NCBI GenBank assembly: GCA_028278125.1
Contig: JANQEY010000305.1
Location: 62,001-126,000, forward strand
Source of the DNA: a bacterium
GTDB lineage: Bacteria; Electryoneota; Electryoneia; Electryoneales; Electryoneaceae
DNA length: 64,000 nucleotides
Reading direction: 5' to 3'
Below are positions 52,945 to 62,744 of this stretch, one piece after another. Both the position numbers and the translations under genes were made by a program. Within the stretch, counting starts at the first letter, position 1, and each line of letters starts with the position of its first letter. The notes below the pieces were generated by a model, which made no database searches, was not told the DNA's origin, and saw only the letters and a program-made list of their open reading frames with translations.

Positions 52945-55900
52945 ATGTGTTTTAGTCCCCGCCGTTTTGTACTTGTTTTACTGGCAATTGCTCTTTTAAC
53001 GACATTATCAACAGCACAGGTCTTAGAAACAGGATCTCTTCGCGAATTTCTCCTTGGTAACGAGGAAAACGCTGCTTACGACAACTGGTTATCGAGAACA
53101 GTCGAGGGACTGGCAGTCCCAGGTGGATATAACGTTCATATGCCACCTGAATATGATCCCCAGACAAACGGGTTTGGAGAGTTTGTTTTTATCCCTGACG
53201 ATGAGGCAGCGGACGCACGGGATGCATGGCGGGAAATATTTGCCGCGGTTATCAACGACCTTCCCGAAGACGCGGAAACAGTTATAGAAGACAACCAATT
53301 TCCTTATGAGCTGGTGTATTTTGACGATACGGAAACTGGTGAAACGTACCGAATTCTGCGTGAAACTCTTGACTCCACATATGTTGACACCGGGTATTTT
53401 GCTGGTGAAGAAGATGACGTAGTCGGTGGATTCAGTCACGGCTGGGGCATATATATCTTTAATCCCAATGCCATTCATCTTGGTGTAAATATCCAGGTTT
53501 GCCATGTCAATGATGATTACATCGCTGTTCCGGTAGCTGTTACACTGTTTCTTGACGGCAGCCTTGGAGCGCTTGGGCTGCATGGCTGTGGACGTGAGGT
53601 TTATTCTGTTGAAGGCGAGGACTATAATAACAGCCGTTCACTGTCCGATCCTTCACGAAACGGGAACCTTCCCTTCCACTGGTATACTGAATTTTTTGTC
53701 GAAAGCGCACGGGCAGAGGGACTTACCGACCTGACAATACAGTTTCACAGTTATGACACGGAATCGCACCAGGGCGAACCGACTATCCAGGTGAGCTGTG
53801 GTATTACCGACGGGTACGCAAACCGACCGTCACGGGATATCTCCTGGGAAGGTCACGACTGGGTGAACTTTACACCCTCGGTTGCCGTGCCCCAGGATTA
53901 TTCAATGCCTGGACAAGCATCAGTTGCGGTACAGAATTTATACGCGATAGTTCGTGGATGGGGACTTGTACATCTTGAATCTGGTGCGGAAATCCCAACA
54001 AACGCGCAATTATGGGGATACCCTGACAGTCCGCAAATGGCAACTGTTTTTGAAGGTTTAAATCGTTACGAATCATTTGATCGCTGGCTGCATGTTGAAC
54101 TCGATGAACTTCCCCAGGCGATTGAAGACGCGGGACATACGGAATCAGACTTTTTTGCCGGGACATCACCTCCGACCCTTGTTAACTGGGAACCGATGCT
54201 CAGGTATTATGAATCATCAATCAACGCCCTCATAGCCTACCTTGATGATATTGTCAATTTTGAAGACATAGAGGCACCATCAGGACCCTCCTCGCCCTAC
54301 ATTTTTTACACCGGCGATGATTTCGTCGAACTTGCCTGGAATAATAGAGCTTTCGATCCGAACTTTGCCACTTATGAAGTTTACTACGGAACTACACCTG
54401 TCATAGACCTGGATTCAGATGTCTGGACATTCGAGAACGATCCTAACCTGGTCGGTCAGAATATCCAGTTTACGCAGATTACAGGTCTTGATTTTAACCA
54501 GGATTATGGATTCAGGATTCGTGGTGTTGATTTCGACGGCAACGCCGGTGAGCTGACAACCCTCACCGCCAGGGGTATTACAGTTGAGGGAAATCTTAAC
54601 CCGGAATCGTTTGGTCTGGTTGGCCCCACCTTGGGCGATACCTGCCGGACATTGGACACAACACTCACCTGGTATTCGACAGCAGACGCTGACCTTTACG
54701 ATACGCCGTTCTATGATGTCTGGCTTGACACCCTTGCTGATCTTTCAACAGCCTGGTTGATCGAAGAGGCAGACAGTATTGCTGACACTACATATTTTGT
54801 TGAAAAACTCCTGAACCATAAAACCTATTATTGGACCGTTCGAGCGACAGACCGCAACACTGGGGGAACATGGGCGGACGACACCCTGTCGTTTGTAACT
54901 CATCATCCCGATCCACCATATCCGTTCAGCCTGTTAACGCCAATGGACAGGTCAACACTCTGGGGTGATACTGAGACGACCCTGTCCTGGGAATCGACAT
55001 CCGATCCGGACGAGCAGGCGGATATAACTTTTAAACTCTGGTGGTCAACAATTCCGGATTTCACCGGGGCGGATTCACTGGTTACAACTGATACTAGTTA
55101 CGTCCTTACAGGCCTTGAGATTGATTCCACCTACTGGTGGATGGTTGTCGCATATGATGATATGGACAGTACAATTTGTGACGATGTCTGGCGATTTTAT
55201 GTGGAAGATGCCGTTGATCCGGTTCCGTTTGCCCTGGCTGAGCCTGACGATGAAATGCGTATGCTCCAGGATACTGTCGGTGTAACCTGGACAAGACCTG
55301 GAGGACCGGTACCGCTGGCAATAAATGATGGGGAAGAAACCAATCCTTTCGAGGATGTCCTGAGACAAGAGATGTTCAACAGGTATTCCACTTGGTCAAA
55401 TCTCACCAAGGGATCAACGGAAGGAATCGGGCAGGGATTCAGTGAGCTTGATGATAATGGCGGACCCGATGGTGCAGGGCATCTCTGGATAGACAACAAT
55501 GAACCCGGCGGACCCCTCTTCGACTGGCAGGATATAACTCTGACTGGTATCCATTCGATAGTATCAGGTATGGATGATGGCACCGCTACGGTAGTCCTGC
55601 CATTTACATTTAACTACTTCGGACAGGATTATTCCAGCGTAAATATCTGCAGTAACGGGAATATCCATTTTGGTGGTGCGGATGCGGAATGGAATAATTC
55701 TCCTATACCTGATGGTGATGGCCCCTCGGCTATGATCTCACCGTGGTGGACGGATCTCCGGCCAAATGTGCAAGGTGATATTTATTATTATGGCGATGAT
55801 GAACAATTTGTTGTCCTGTGGGATAATATCAGGGAATATGGTCACGAGGACTGGCTGTATACCTTCCAGGTTATTCTTTATCCCAATGGGAAAATAAAGT

Positions 55901-57420
55901 TCCAGTATCTTGAACTTCAGGGTGACACAGCTAACGGCACAGTGGGGATCGAGAACCAGGATGAAAATGACGGCCTGATGATGGCATTTAACGCCGAATA
56001 CATTGAGGAACGGCTGGCAGTGTTGTTCACCTTCGAGGATTATGTTTACGACATTCAGTGGTCCCTTGATCCCGGATTCACCCAGTACAACTCAGGCGGA
56101 ACGTCCGATACCACGTACACAATCACCGATGTTGATGTTGCACAGTTTATGCACTGGAATAACTATTTCAACGAGATGGATGAATTACCTGATGACGTCA
56201 CGGTCTACTGGAGAGTCTACTTTGAAGACTTTTATAGCCGTGTGAACTGGGCTGATCCCGGTGAAAGTGGATGGTCATTCGATATCTACCTGCCTGATGA
56301 ACCGTTGCCGTTTGATCTTGCCTACCCGCAAAACCAGGATACCGTTTACGTGGATACTGTTACAGTTCAATGGTATCACTCAATCGATCCTGACGCTGAC
56401 GATGAGCTCGAATATATCATTGAATGGGCTGATAATGAAGATTTTATCTTTTCCAATACATCGACTACTCAGGATACATTCCTGGTCATAACTGACCTCG
56501 AGCAGACTCAAACCCAGGCAGCAGGAAATGGTAGAAAAAAACTTTCACCCGTCTCTGGAATATCCAAAGTGAAAACAAAATCTTCTTCTCAAAAGAAAAC
56601 AGCTTCAGGAAAAGGTTCGTTGACAGAAAAAAATCCGGTTCCCATCGCAAACGAACTGGACGAACTTCTTGACGAACGGTTCTACTACTGGCGGGTATAT
56701 GTTGTCGATTCCTTTGGAAATGAAACATGGTCAAATCCCGGTGAGGATGGCTGGTCATTCTATGTCGAAGTACCGGAACCGCCATCGGAGTTTGCGCTGC
56801 TGACACCAGTCAACCATGATACACTATCGACGGAAGAATGTTATGACCTGGCCTTTACCTGGGAGGAATCGGAAGATCCAGATCCGGAAGAGACGGTAAG
56901 TTATGAACTGTTTATAAACGTAATAGTTACGCCCGGAAACGATTCACTTCTTATATACCGTAATCTCGATGATACGGAACTTTCACTTCATCTGTTGGAC
57001 AGCCTTGGGGTTACGTACTGGGAGGAATACTTGTCCGGAACATGGTGGGTGAACGCCGTTTCCAACAATGATACCGTTGAGTGTGAAGAACAATTCCAGT
57101 TCTACGTTGAACCTAACAGTAGTGTATTTGAAAACAGGTTCAGCGGGATACCGGATAAGTATGAAATCGCCGCAGCCTTCCCGAACCCGTTTAACCCGTC
57201 TTTAACGGCCGTGATTGCGTTACCTCATCAATCTGATTTAAAGGTTAACATCTTCAATATTCTTGGTAAAGAGGTTGCTGTGCTTGCAAGCGGCAGGTTT
57301 AACGCAGGTTATAAGAGGTTTGTTTTTGATGGGAAAGATCTTGCGAGCGGGATTTATTTTATACATGCCAATGTGCCCGGAAACCTGCAGGAGGTCAGAA
57401 AAGTAGTCCTTATCAAGTAA
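52945..57420 (+). CDS. Giant secreted multi-FN3 protein with type IX-like C-terminal sorting domain
   Basis: A protein of 1491 residues. ATG 52945 with GAGGT just upstream is preferred over ATG 52927. A signal peptide covers about residues 1-26. Residues about 30-330 have conserved His-bearing blocks (G-G-F-S-H-G-W-G, I-Q-V-C-H-V-N-D-D-Y, Q-F-H-S-Y-D-T-E-S-H-Q-G) that suggest a metallohydrolase-like domain; I cannot name it. Then come fibronectin type III-like repeats, a NIDO-like insert (about 870-1010; N-I-C-S-N-G-N-I-H-F) and, near residue 1185, a Lys/Ser-rich insertion. The end (A-A-F-P-N-P-F-N-P, then G-I-Y-F-I-H and K-V-V-L-I-K) is a T9SS type A-like sorting domain. Confidence 0.85.
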   Translation: MCFSPRRFVLVLLAIALLTTLSTAQVLETGSLREFLLGNEENAAYDNWLSRTVEGLAVPGGYNVHMPPEYDPQTNGFGEFVFIPDDEAADARDAWREIFAAVINDLPEDAETVIEDNQFPYELVYFDDTETGETYRILRETLDSTYVDTGYFAGEEDDVVGGFSHGWGIYIFNPNAIHLGVNIQVCHVNDDYIAVPVAVTLFLDGSLGALGLHGCGREVYSVEGEDYNNSRSLSDPSRNGNLPFHWYTEFFVESARAEGLTDLTIQFHSYDTESHQGEPTIQVSCGITDGYANRPSRDISWEGHDWVNFTPSVAVPQDYSMPGQASVAVQNLYAIVRGWGLVHLESGAEIPTNAQLWGYPDSPQMATVFEGLNRYESFDRWLHVELDELPQAIEDAGHTESDFFAGTSPPTLVNWEPMLRYYESSINALIAYLDDIVNFEDIEAPSGPSSPYIFYTGDDFVELAWNNRAFDPNFATYEVYYGTTPVIDLDSDVWTFENDPNLVGQNIQFTQITGLDFNQDYGFRIRGVDFDGNAGELTTLTARGITVEGNLNPESFGLVGPTLGDTCRTLDTTLTWYSTADADLYDTPFYDVWLDTLADLSTAWLIEEADSIADTTYFVEKLLNHKTYYWTVRATDRNTGGTWADDTLSFVTHHPDPPYPFSLLTPMDRSTLWGDTETTLSWESTSDPDEQADITFKLWWSTIPDFTGADSLVTTDTSYVLTGLEIDSTYWWMVVAYDDMDSTICDDVWRFYVEDAVDPVPFALAEPDDEMRMLQDTVGVTWTRPGGPVPLAINDGEETNPFEDVLRQEMFNRYSTWSNLTKGSTEGIGQGFSELDDNGGPDGAGHLWIDNNEPGGPLFDWQDITLTGIHSIVSGMDDGTATVVLPFTFNYFGQDYSSVNICSNGNIHFGGADAEWNNSPIPDGDGPSAMISPWWTDLRPNVQGDIYYYGDDEQFVVLWDNIREYGHEDWLYTFQVILYPNGKIKFQYLELQGDTANGTVGIENQDENDGLMMAFNAEYIEERLAVLFTFEDYVYDIQWSLDPGFTQYNSGGTSDTTYTITDVDVAQFMHWNNYFNEMDELPDDVTVYWRVYFEDFYSRVNWADPGESGWSFDIYLPDEPLPFDLAYPQNQDTVYVDTVTVQWYHSIDPDADDELEYIIEWADNEDFIFSNTSTTQDTFLVITDLEQTQTQAAGNGRKKLSPVSGISKVKTKSSSQKKTASGKGSLTEKNPVPIANELDELLDERFYYWRVYVVDSFGNETWSNPGEDGWSFYVEVPEPPSEFALLTPVNHDTLSTEECYDLAFTWEESEDPDPEETVSYELFINVIVTPGNDSLLIYRNLDDTELSLHLLDSLGVTYWEEYLSGTWWVNAVSNNDTVECEEQFQFYVEPNSSVFENRFSGIPDKYEIAAAFPNPFNPSLTAVIALPHQSDLKVNIFNILGKEVAVLASGRFNAGYKRFVFDGKDLASGIYFIHANVPGNLQEVRKVVLIK

Positions 57421-57453
57421 AATGATTTCTTAATATAAATTGTTTTTTGGTGG

Positions 57454-57480
57454 CCCTGTCAGCTTTGATGACAGGGTTTA
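57454..57480 (+). terminator. Terminator after the giant secreted protein
   Basis: Stem CCCTGTCA/TGACAGGG with a 7-nt loop, followed by TTTATTT. The sequence resembles the plus-strand reading of the hairpin at 18848. Confidence 0.75.
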
Positions 57481-57508
57481 TTTCGGGGAATCACTTCTAG
57501 AAAACAAT

Positions 57509-57540
57509 TAAACCGTGTTAGCAAGCTAACACGGGCATAT
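57509..57540 (+). repeat. Hairpin repeat, second copy
   Basis: TAAACC, stem CCGTGTTAGC/GCTAACACGG with loop AA, then GCATAT. It matches the element at 18842 (minus strand) over 32 bp, with a compensated C-G to G-C swap in the stem. Confidence 0.6.
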
Positions 57541-57569
57541 TATCTTAACAGGATAATTCCATTTAGAAA

Positions 57570-58820
57570 TCAAGACCTTTTAGCAAACCTGTTCAACAGC
57601 ACAGAGATTAACATTCCAAACGCCACCACGCCCAACACCGATTCCGCCACCATCAATACCGCACCAATGGGATTATGGGGGAGAGTATCTCTTAGTCCAA
57701 GATTGGAGAACACGTCAAATGAGACAAACATGGTTTTCCATAGGCGAGTAAGTGTGTGTGGGTCACCCGCCAGGTAGTCCAGGTTGATAGGTGGCCCATT
57801 CATTGTCCAGATGCCGATCCACCATTGCGGAAGCCAACTGGGGCTGCTCCAGGGAAGTGTTCCATACAGTGTTGCAAAAGTCAATACGCAAACCAGTGCC
57901 CAGAATAACACCACTGATACTGATCCGCCGCAATCCGAAAATATCTTCCAGGTAGTGTATAAAGCTGGATAACGTTCTCTAAAACTTGCAAGGTATTGCT
58001 GATCTTTAGCATACCTGTAAAGTAAGGGAGCTTTATTAGTATTTGCATCATCAATATTTGAACCGTGGAAATTGGTAAAATTACTCTTCTGGAATAACAG
58101 GCGGTAAAGATCTTTATGCCTTTTAGAAAAAAGCAGCTGCCACCATCGGGGTAGATAGGCGGTACGATTATCGAATTCCGCATTATTCATACGCGCCCGG
58201 ATAAATTTCGCACCTTCTATATTAGCACCATTAAGAATTGCACCGTCTAAGATAGCGCCCTTGAAGTTTGCACCTGCAAGGTTGGATTTCCTGAGATTGG
58301 CGTTCGAAAGGTTGGCTTTCGTGAAATTTACACCCTTCAGGTTCGCACCTTCGAGTTTCGCGTAGTTAAGCCTTGCTCGTTTAAGGTTGGCTGATTTAAG
58401 GTTTGCTCTGAAAAGATATGCATTTTCCAGACGTGCCCCGCACATGCTCGTGTTTTCGAAATTCGCACACTCAAGATGAGCATTTCTCAACGATGTTTCT
58501 CTCAGCCTCGAATTCCTGAAGTTTCCTGCTTCAGCATGCACACCATCGAGTACAGCTCCCTCAAGTTTCGCGTTTTCAAGTCTTGTCCGTTGAAGATTTG
58601 CGTTTCTAAGGTTTGCTCTACGAAGATTGGCTTTCCTTAGATTCGCCTGGCGGAGATTTGCCCTCTCCATTTCAGCGCCTTCCAGTTCAGCTTCTGATAA
58701 AACAATCTCCCTCAGGTCAGCATCAATAAAATGGGGTTTTGGGACAGGATCTTTTATGCGAGGTTTTGATTTTCGTCGCCCACTACGGGCGATGATTTCC
58801 AACTGGTCTCGGTCAGCCAC
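57570..58820 (-). CDS. Pentapeptide-repeat protein fused to a two-helix ion-channel domain
   Basis: A 416-residue protein starting at GTG 58820 with AGGG upstream. Residues about 30-215 are tandem pentapeptide repeats of A-N-L-x-x type (A-N-L-R-Q-A-N-L-R-K-A-N-L-R-R and more), forming a right-handed quadrilateral beta-helix. After a basic linker there are two membrane helices (about 290-312 and 385-408) flanking a pore-like segment with F-S-N-L-G-L-R-D. This resembles the Ion_trans_2 channel fold but lacks the potassium filter T-V-G-Y-G. Function is likely a gated pore, unproven. Confidence 0.85.
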   Translation of the reverse strand: MADRDQLEIIARSGRRKSKPRIKDPVPKPHFIDADLREIVLSEAELEGAEMERANLRQANLRKANLRRANLRNANLQRTRLENAKLEGAVLDGVHAEAGNFRNSRLRETSLRNAHLECANFENTSMCGARLENAYLFRANLKSANLKRARLNYAKLEGANLKGVNFTKANLSNANLRKSNLAGANFKGAILDGAILNGANIEGAKFIRARMNNAEFDNRTAYLPRWWQLLFSKRHKDLYRLLFQKSNFTNFHGSNIDDANTNKAPLLYRYAKDQQYLASFRERYPALYTTWKIFSDCGGSVSVVLFWALVCVLTFATLYGTLPWSSPSWLPQWWIGIWTMNGPPINLDYLAGDPHTLTRLWKTMFVSFDVFSNLGLRDTLPHNPIGAVLMVAESVLGVVAFGMLISVLLNRFAKRS

Positions 58821-59140
58821 TGTATGCCCTGGTAATAATCACTTTTAATGGCGGCGTGATACAGAAATTGGAATTGCCGAAAATAACCCAAAGACCCTAA
58901 TATAGCAAGCCTTTTTAACAGTCTGCTCCGAATTTCTCTATTCTTCTTGAAAACACAATGTTAGCGTATGAGAAATGTTGCTAAAATGGTTGGAAATTTA
59001 ATGGTTTATGAAGTCTCTCTTCGATGCGGTGGGGTGCGGATGGGATGACAGGGTTTATTTGATTCACCATTGTGAAAAGGGCTGCAGGGTTAAGAATAAT
59101 TCAATGTTCCCGGACCGTGGGTGGTCCTGGCTACAAACTG
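58821..59140. other. 320-bp intergenic space without recognised features
   Basis: Between the pentapeptide-channel gene and the ABC ATPase gene. Only a weak hairpin (GGACC/GGTCC near 59114-59130, minus strand, without a T tract) is seen; it might end the ABC transcript. No RNA gene or coding frame is convincing. Confidence 0.5.
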
Positions 59141-60214
59141 CTACCTCAAGGCATTTTCATTTTCGAGATCGAAATAGTGCGCTTGCTCGGCATTAAAGTG
59201 GAGTACAGCCGGCGAACCAACCTCGTATGTACGATCCGGATTCACCCTCGCAACAAATTTATGACCGTTATCCTTAAGATGAAGGTGGGTTTCGGCACCC
59301 ATCGGTTCCGCCAGGTCAATGGAAGCATTCAGGGTTCCATCGTTCTCCGAACCTTGGCCCCAGTTTAAATCTTCCGGACGGATTCCCATTATCACCTTGG
59401 AGTCAGCAACGGCTTTTTTCTGGCTGTCAGTTAATGGAACAGTTATGCTGCCTGATGTAAATACTCCACTCGTCATTTCACCTTCGATAAAATTCATCGT
59501 TGGTGATCCGATAAAACCGGCGACAAACTTATTAGCCGGGTAACTGTAAATATTCATCGGTGAGTCGACCTGGTGGATAATCCCGTCTTTCATCACCACG
59601 ATTTTTGTACCCATCGTCATCGCTTCAACCTGGTCGTGGGTAACGTAGATCATGGTTGTTTCCAGGCGCTGATGCAGCTTTGATATTTCTGCTCGCATCT
59701 GGTTGCGAAGTTTAGCGTCAAGGTTGGACAACGGTTCATCAAAGAGGAATACTTTCGGCTTGCGAACTATCGCGCGTCCCAGTGCAACACGTTGACGCTG
59801 CCCGCCGGACAAAGCTTTTGGTTTACGATCCAAAAGAGGTGATAATTCAAGAATCTCGGCGGCATCCTGGACACGCTGGTCGATCTCGTTCTTGTCAAAA
59901 CGGCGTAGTTTGAGGCCGAATGCCATGTTCTGACGAACGTTCATATGGGGATAAAGGGCATAATTCTGGAAGACCATGGCAATATCACGATCCTTGGGAG
60001 GAACGTCATTAACTACATCACCGTCAATACGGACTTCACCACGGGATACTTCCTCCAACCCGGCTACCATACGTAAGGTTGTCGACTTTCCACACCCGGA
60101 AGGACCTACCAGAACGACAAATTCACGGTCCTTTATCTCGATAGATGCGTCTTTTACCGCCTGAACTTCTCCGGGATATATTTTATAAACATGGTCTAAT
60201 ATTACTTCCGCCAT
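59141..60214 (-). CDS. ABC transporter ATP-binding protein, MalK/UgpC type
   Basis: A 357-residue ATPase. ATG 60214 lies 7 bp after AAGGAGGA. Walker A G-P-S-G-C-G-K-S-T, Q-loop, signature L-S-G-G-Q-R-Q-R-V and Walker B V-F-L-F-D-E-P are intact, followed by the MalK/UgpC regulatory (TOBE) domain with G-I-R-P-E-D-L. Such ATPases power carbohydrate importers and can be shared among several of them. No permease or binding protein is adjacent, which fits a shared ATPase. It starts 12 bp after the beta-mannosidase gene. Confidence 0.94.
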   Translation of the reverse strand: MAEVILDHVYKIYPGEVQAVKDASIEIKDREFVVLVGPSGCGKSTTLRMVAGLEEVSRGEVRIDGDVVNDVPPKDRDIAMVFQNYALYPHMNVRQNMAFGLKLRRFDKNEIDQRVQDAAEILELSPLLDRKPKALSGGQRQRVALGRAIVRKPKVFLFDEPLSNLDAKLRNQMRAEISKLHQRLETTMIYVTHDQVEAMTMGTKIVVMKDGIIHQVDSPMNIYSYPANKFVAGFIGSPTMNFIEGEMTSGVFTSGSITVPLTDSQKKAVADSKVIMGIRPEDLNWGQGSENDGTLNASIDLAEPMGAETHLHLKDNGHKFVARVNPDRTYEVGSPAVLHFNAEQAHYFDLENENALR

Positions 60215-60226
60215 GAACAATCCTCC

Positions 60227-62728
60227 TTAAATAGTCCAGATTCTCGGACTTTGACAAGGTAAGGACTCGTTCCCATCTGTCAAAAGAGATTCCATATAGA
60301 AACTATCACCAGGTAGCAAGTCAAGAGAATTATCTATAAATGCAAAATTTGGATTGGAAGTATCAGATAACCATACTCCGAAAGCTGGAAGATCAGTTGT
60401 GATTTTGTACACGTCGCGATCATCTTTTCTTCCGGGAACTATGGCAACATTCGGTTTCCGTAAATTCAGATGTTTGAACTTTTCCGCGAACCAGAATGAA
60501 CGGACAGGTAAGGTAAATTCATCGTTCTCGTCCTGAATCTCTGCTACCAGGAAATTATCATACCTGTCTTTTATCCATTCCTCAAACGCCGCTTCAAACA
60601 CTTTACAGGAGCTTTCCGGGTTAATTTCAAACGTTAAATTCCCGGATTTAACTATATTTCCTTCAAAATCAAACGTTCTTAATAATACTGAACCCGACCA
60701 TTTTTTCTGCTCATCATTTATAAGATACAGGTCAACTTTTTCACTATTTTCGAGCAGTGTAATATTGCGGGAGCGATAACCTCTTTTCACCTGGTAATAG
60801 GAAGCTTTAGGGCGGAGTTTCCAGTCCAGTAGACTCCATGATACCACAGGCCAGCAATCATTCAATTGCCAGATTAAGGTTCCCATTGTCCGAGGTCGCC
60901 TGCTTTGCCAGTGTTCCACGGCCAGCCGTAAGGCCCTTCCCTGGACGTCCTGGGAAAGCTGGATGAACCTTGCGAAATCATCTGTCACACGGTGGTTTTC
61001 CACCAGGAAACGCCAGATTCTTTCAGGGCCGTCTATCTGTTTATTATGCCATTCGAGGTCAGCACTCTGTGGAAAACGGGATTCGAGTGGAAGAGCTTCG
61101 GATAAAGTAGGCAAGTTGGCGGGAGCCTGGAACCCGAACTCTGAAATAAAACGTCCCTCTTCTTCCAGGTAAAGATTTTCAGGTCGCCAGCCACTCCAGA
61201 CGTTCCATACATGCCTGTCACCCTCTTCCGGTGAATTGGGAATATCACCGCCTGCAGGGCTGGAATAGATGTAGCAGGCATGCGGATCGATCTCGTGAAC
61301 AGCTTCAGGTATTAACTTTGTCCAGATCGTTTTTCCCAGGTAGGATACGCCAAACCGCTCCTGGAAAACCTCGGCGTCCCGTTCGATCTCGTTATTACCG
61401 CACCAGTAAACAATTGACGGATGCCGTGCTATTTGCGCGACAGCCGACAAGGTTTCAATGCGCACATTCTCTCGAAAATCCTTGTCATCGGGATAGAATG
61501 CGCAAGCATAGGGGAAATCCTGCCAGATCATTATACCAAAACGATCAGCTTCGCTGTAAAAGTGCCTGTCCTCGTACAATCCACCACCCCAGATACGCAA
61601 CATGTTCATGTGTGAATCACGTGCAAGTTCAAGGTGACGTGTATATACCCCAGGTGTTATCCGTGGAATAAATGAATCTGACGGTATCCAGTTAGCCCCT
61701 TTGCAGAAAATATCGCGACCATTCAGACGGAGGAAATAACTCTTTCCCCATTCATCTTTTTCCTGGATCCATTCAACGGTTCGTAAGCCGATCTTTTCCC
61801 TGAATCTGTGCAACTCTTTTTTGTTGCTTATCAGCGAGATTGATAAGTCGTATAAAACCTGGTCTCCATGTCCTGCAGGCCACCATAGTTTTGGCTTATC
61901 GATCACAACTTCTGTATCTATGATCGTTTCACCGTTGCCGTTGATATTATCAATATGGACATGATGATTTATCTGCTCTCCATCATGCTCAAGAGCCAGG
62001 TTTAACTCCAATGGTTCGGTGACAAGTGATTTCAGGGCTATTCGGACAGAAAGAATTCCCTTATTTCCATCTCTCTCAAAACCGTACGAGAACCAGGAAA
62101 TTCTTCCCTTATTCCATGATTGAATGTACACATCACGCCAGATGCCGGAAGTGGGTAAAATCGGACCCCAGTCCCAGCCATATGAATACTGTGCCTTACG
62201 TGCCCATCCCCGGTCACCACCGAAGGAATCGGGCACTCGGCCACCTTCTTCTACAAGACGATCCACTTCTTTGACAGGGGATCGAAACAGCACCTCGAGT
62301 TTATGTTCGCCGGCTTTAATCGAATCAGGAAGTTCGAGACGATGCGAGATGAACATATTGTCTGTTTCACCAAGCTTCCCGCCATCGATATAGATTTCGG
62401 CGAACGTATCGAGTCCTTCGAAAACCAGTTGCCGTATTATTTCGCTGCCGGTTTCGTTAAATGATTCGTCCAGAACGATACTGGTGGAATACTTCCAGTC
62501 ACAATCAGCTACCCAGGCGACTATCTTTTCATTCTGGCCAAAAAACGGATCGGGTATCAATCCTTCGTGGAGCAGATCGAGGTGGATACAACCGGGAACT
62601 GTCGCCGGCAGGTCCGACAACTTTTCCCGGATATTTTCCGGTGCCGGACCGGAAACATAACTTACTCGCCAGTCATCCTTGATCTGTATTTTCGGATGAC
62701 TGTCAAATTCAAATGAAGTAAAAGGCAT
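60227..62728 (-). CDS. Beta-mannosidase, glycoside hydrolase family 2
   Basis: An 833-residue enzyme with the GH2 layout: N-terminal sugar-binding jelly-roll (W-R-V-S-Y and G-L-D-T-F-A-E-I-Y-I-D-G near residue 105), an Ig-like domain, the TIM barrel with W-G-G-G-L-Y-E-D and the acid/base Glu in Y-W-C-G-N-N-E-I-E, and the nucleophile Glu in I-S-E-F-G-F-Q. The W-L-V/I-A-D-C-D-W-K-Y-S region is typical for beta-mannosidases. There is no signal peptide, so it probably splits mannosides in the cytoplasm after import by an ABC system using the adjacent ATPase. Confidence 0.95.
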   Translation of the reverse strand: MPFTSFEFDSHPKIQIKDDWRVSYVSGPAPENIREKLSDLPATVPGCIHLDLLHEGLIPDPFFGQNEKIVAWVADCDWKYSTSIVLDESFNETGSEIIRQLVFEGLDTFAEIYIDGGKLGETDNMFISHRLELPDSIKAGEHKLEVLFRSPVKEVDRLVEEGGRVPDSFGGDRGWARKAQYSYGWDWGPILPTSGIWRDVYIQSWNKGRISWFSYGFERDGNKGILSVRIALKSLVTEPLELNLALEHDGEQINHHVHIDNINGNGETIIDTEVVIDKPKLWWPAGHGDQVLYDLSISLISNKKELHRFREKIGLRTVEWIQEKDEWGKSYFLRLNGRDIFCKGANWIPSDSFIPRITPGVYTRHLELARDSHMNMLRIWGGGLYEDRHFYSEADRFGIMIWQDFPYACAFYPDDKDFRENVRIETLSAVAQIARHPSIVYWCGNNEIERDAEVFQERFGVSYLGKTIWTKLIPEAVHEIDPHACYIYSSPAGGDIPNSPEEGDRHVWNVWSGWRPENLYLEEEGRFISEFGFQAPANLPTLSEALPLESRFPQSADLEWHNKQIDGPERIWRFLVENHRVTDDFARFIQLSQDVQGRALRLAVEHWQSRRPRTMGTLIWQLNDCWPVVSWSLLDWKLRPKASYYQVKRGYRSRNITLLENSEKVDLYLINDEQKKWSGSVLLRTFDFEGNIVKSGNLTFEINPESSCKVFEAAFEEWIKDRYDNFLVAEIQDENDEFTLPVRSFWFAEKFKHLNLRKPNVAIVPGRKDDRDVYKITTDLPAFGVWLSDTSNPNFAFIDNSLDLLPGDSFYMESLLTDGNESLPCQSPRIWTI

Positions 62729-62744
62729 CGACTACCAATCAAAG

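Noticed and set aside
59100..59140. tRNA-like hairpin in the 58821-59140 gap
   Set aside because: Only one short stem (GGACC/GGTCC) is found; no cloverleaf, no anticodon arm and no CCA end.
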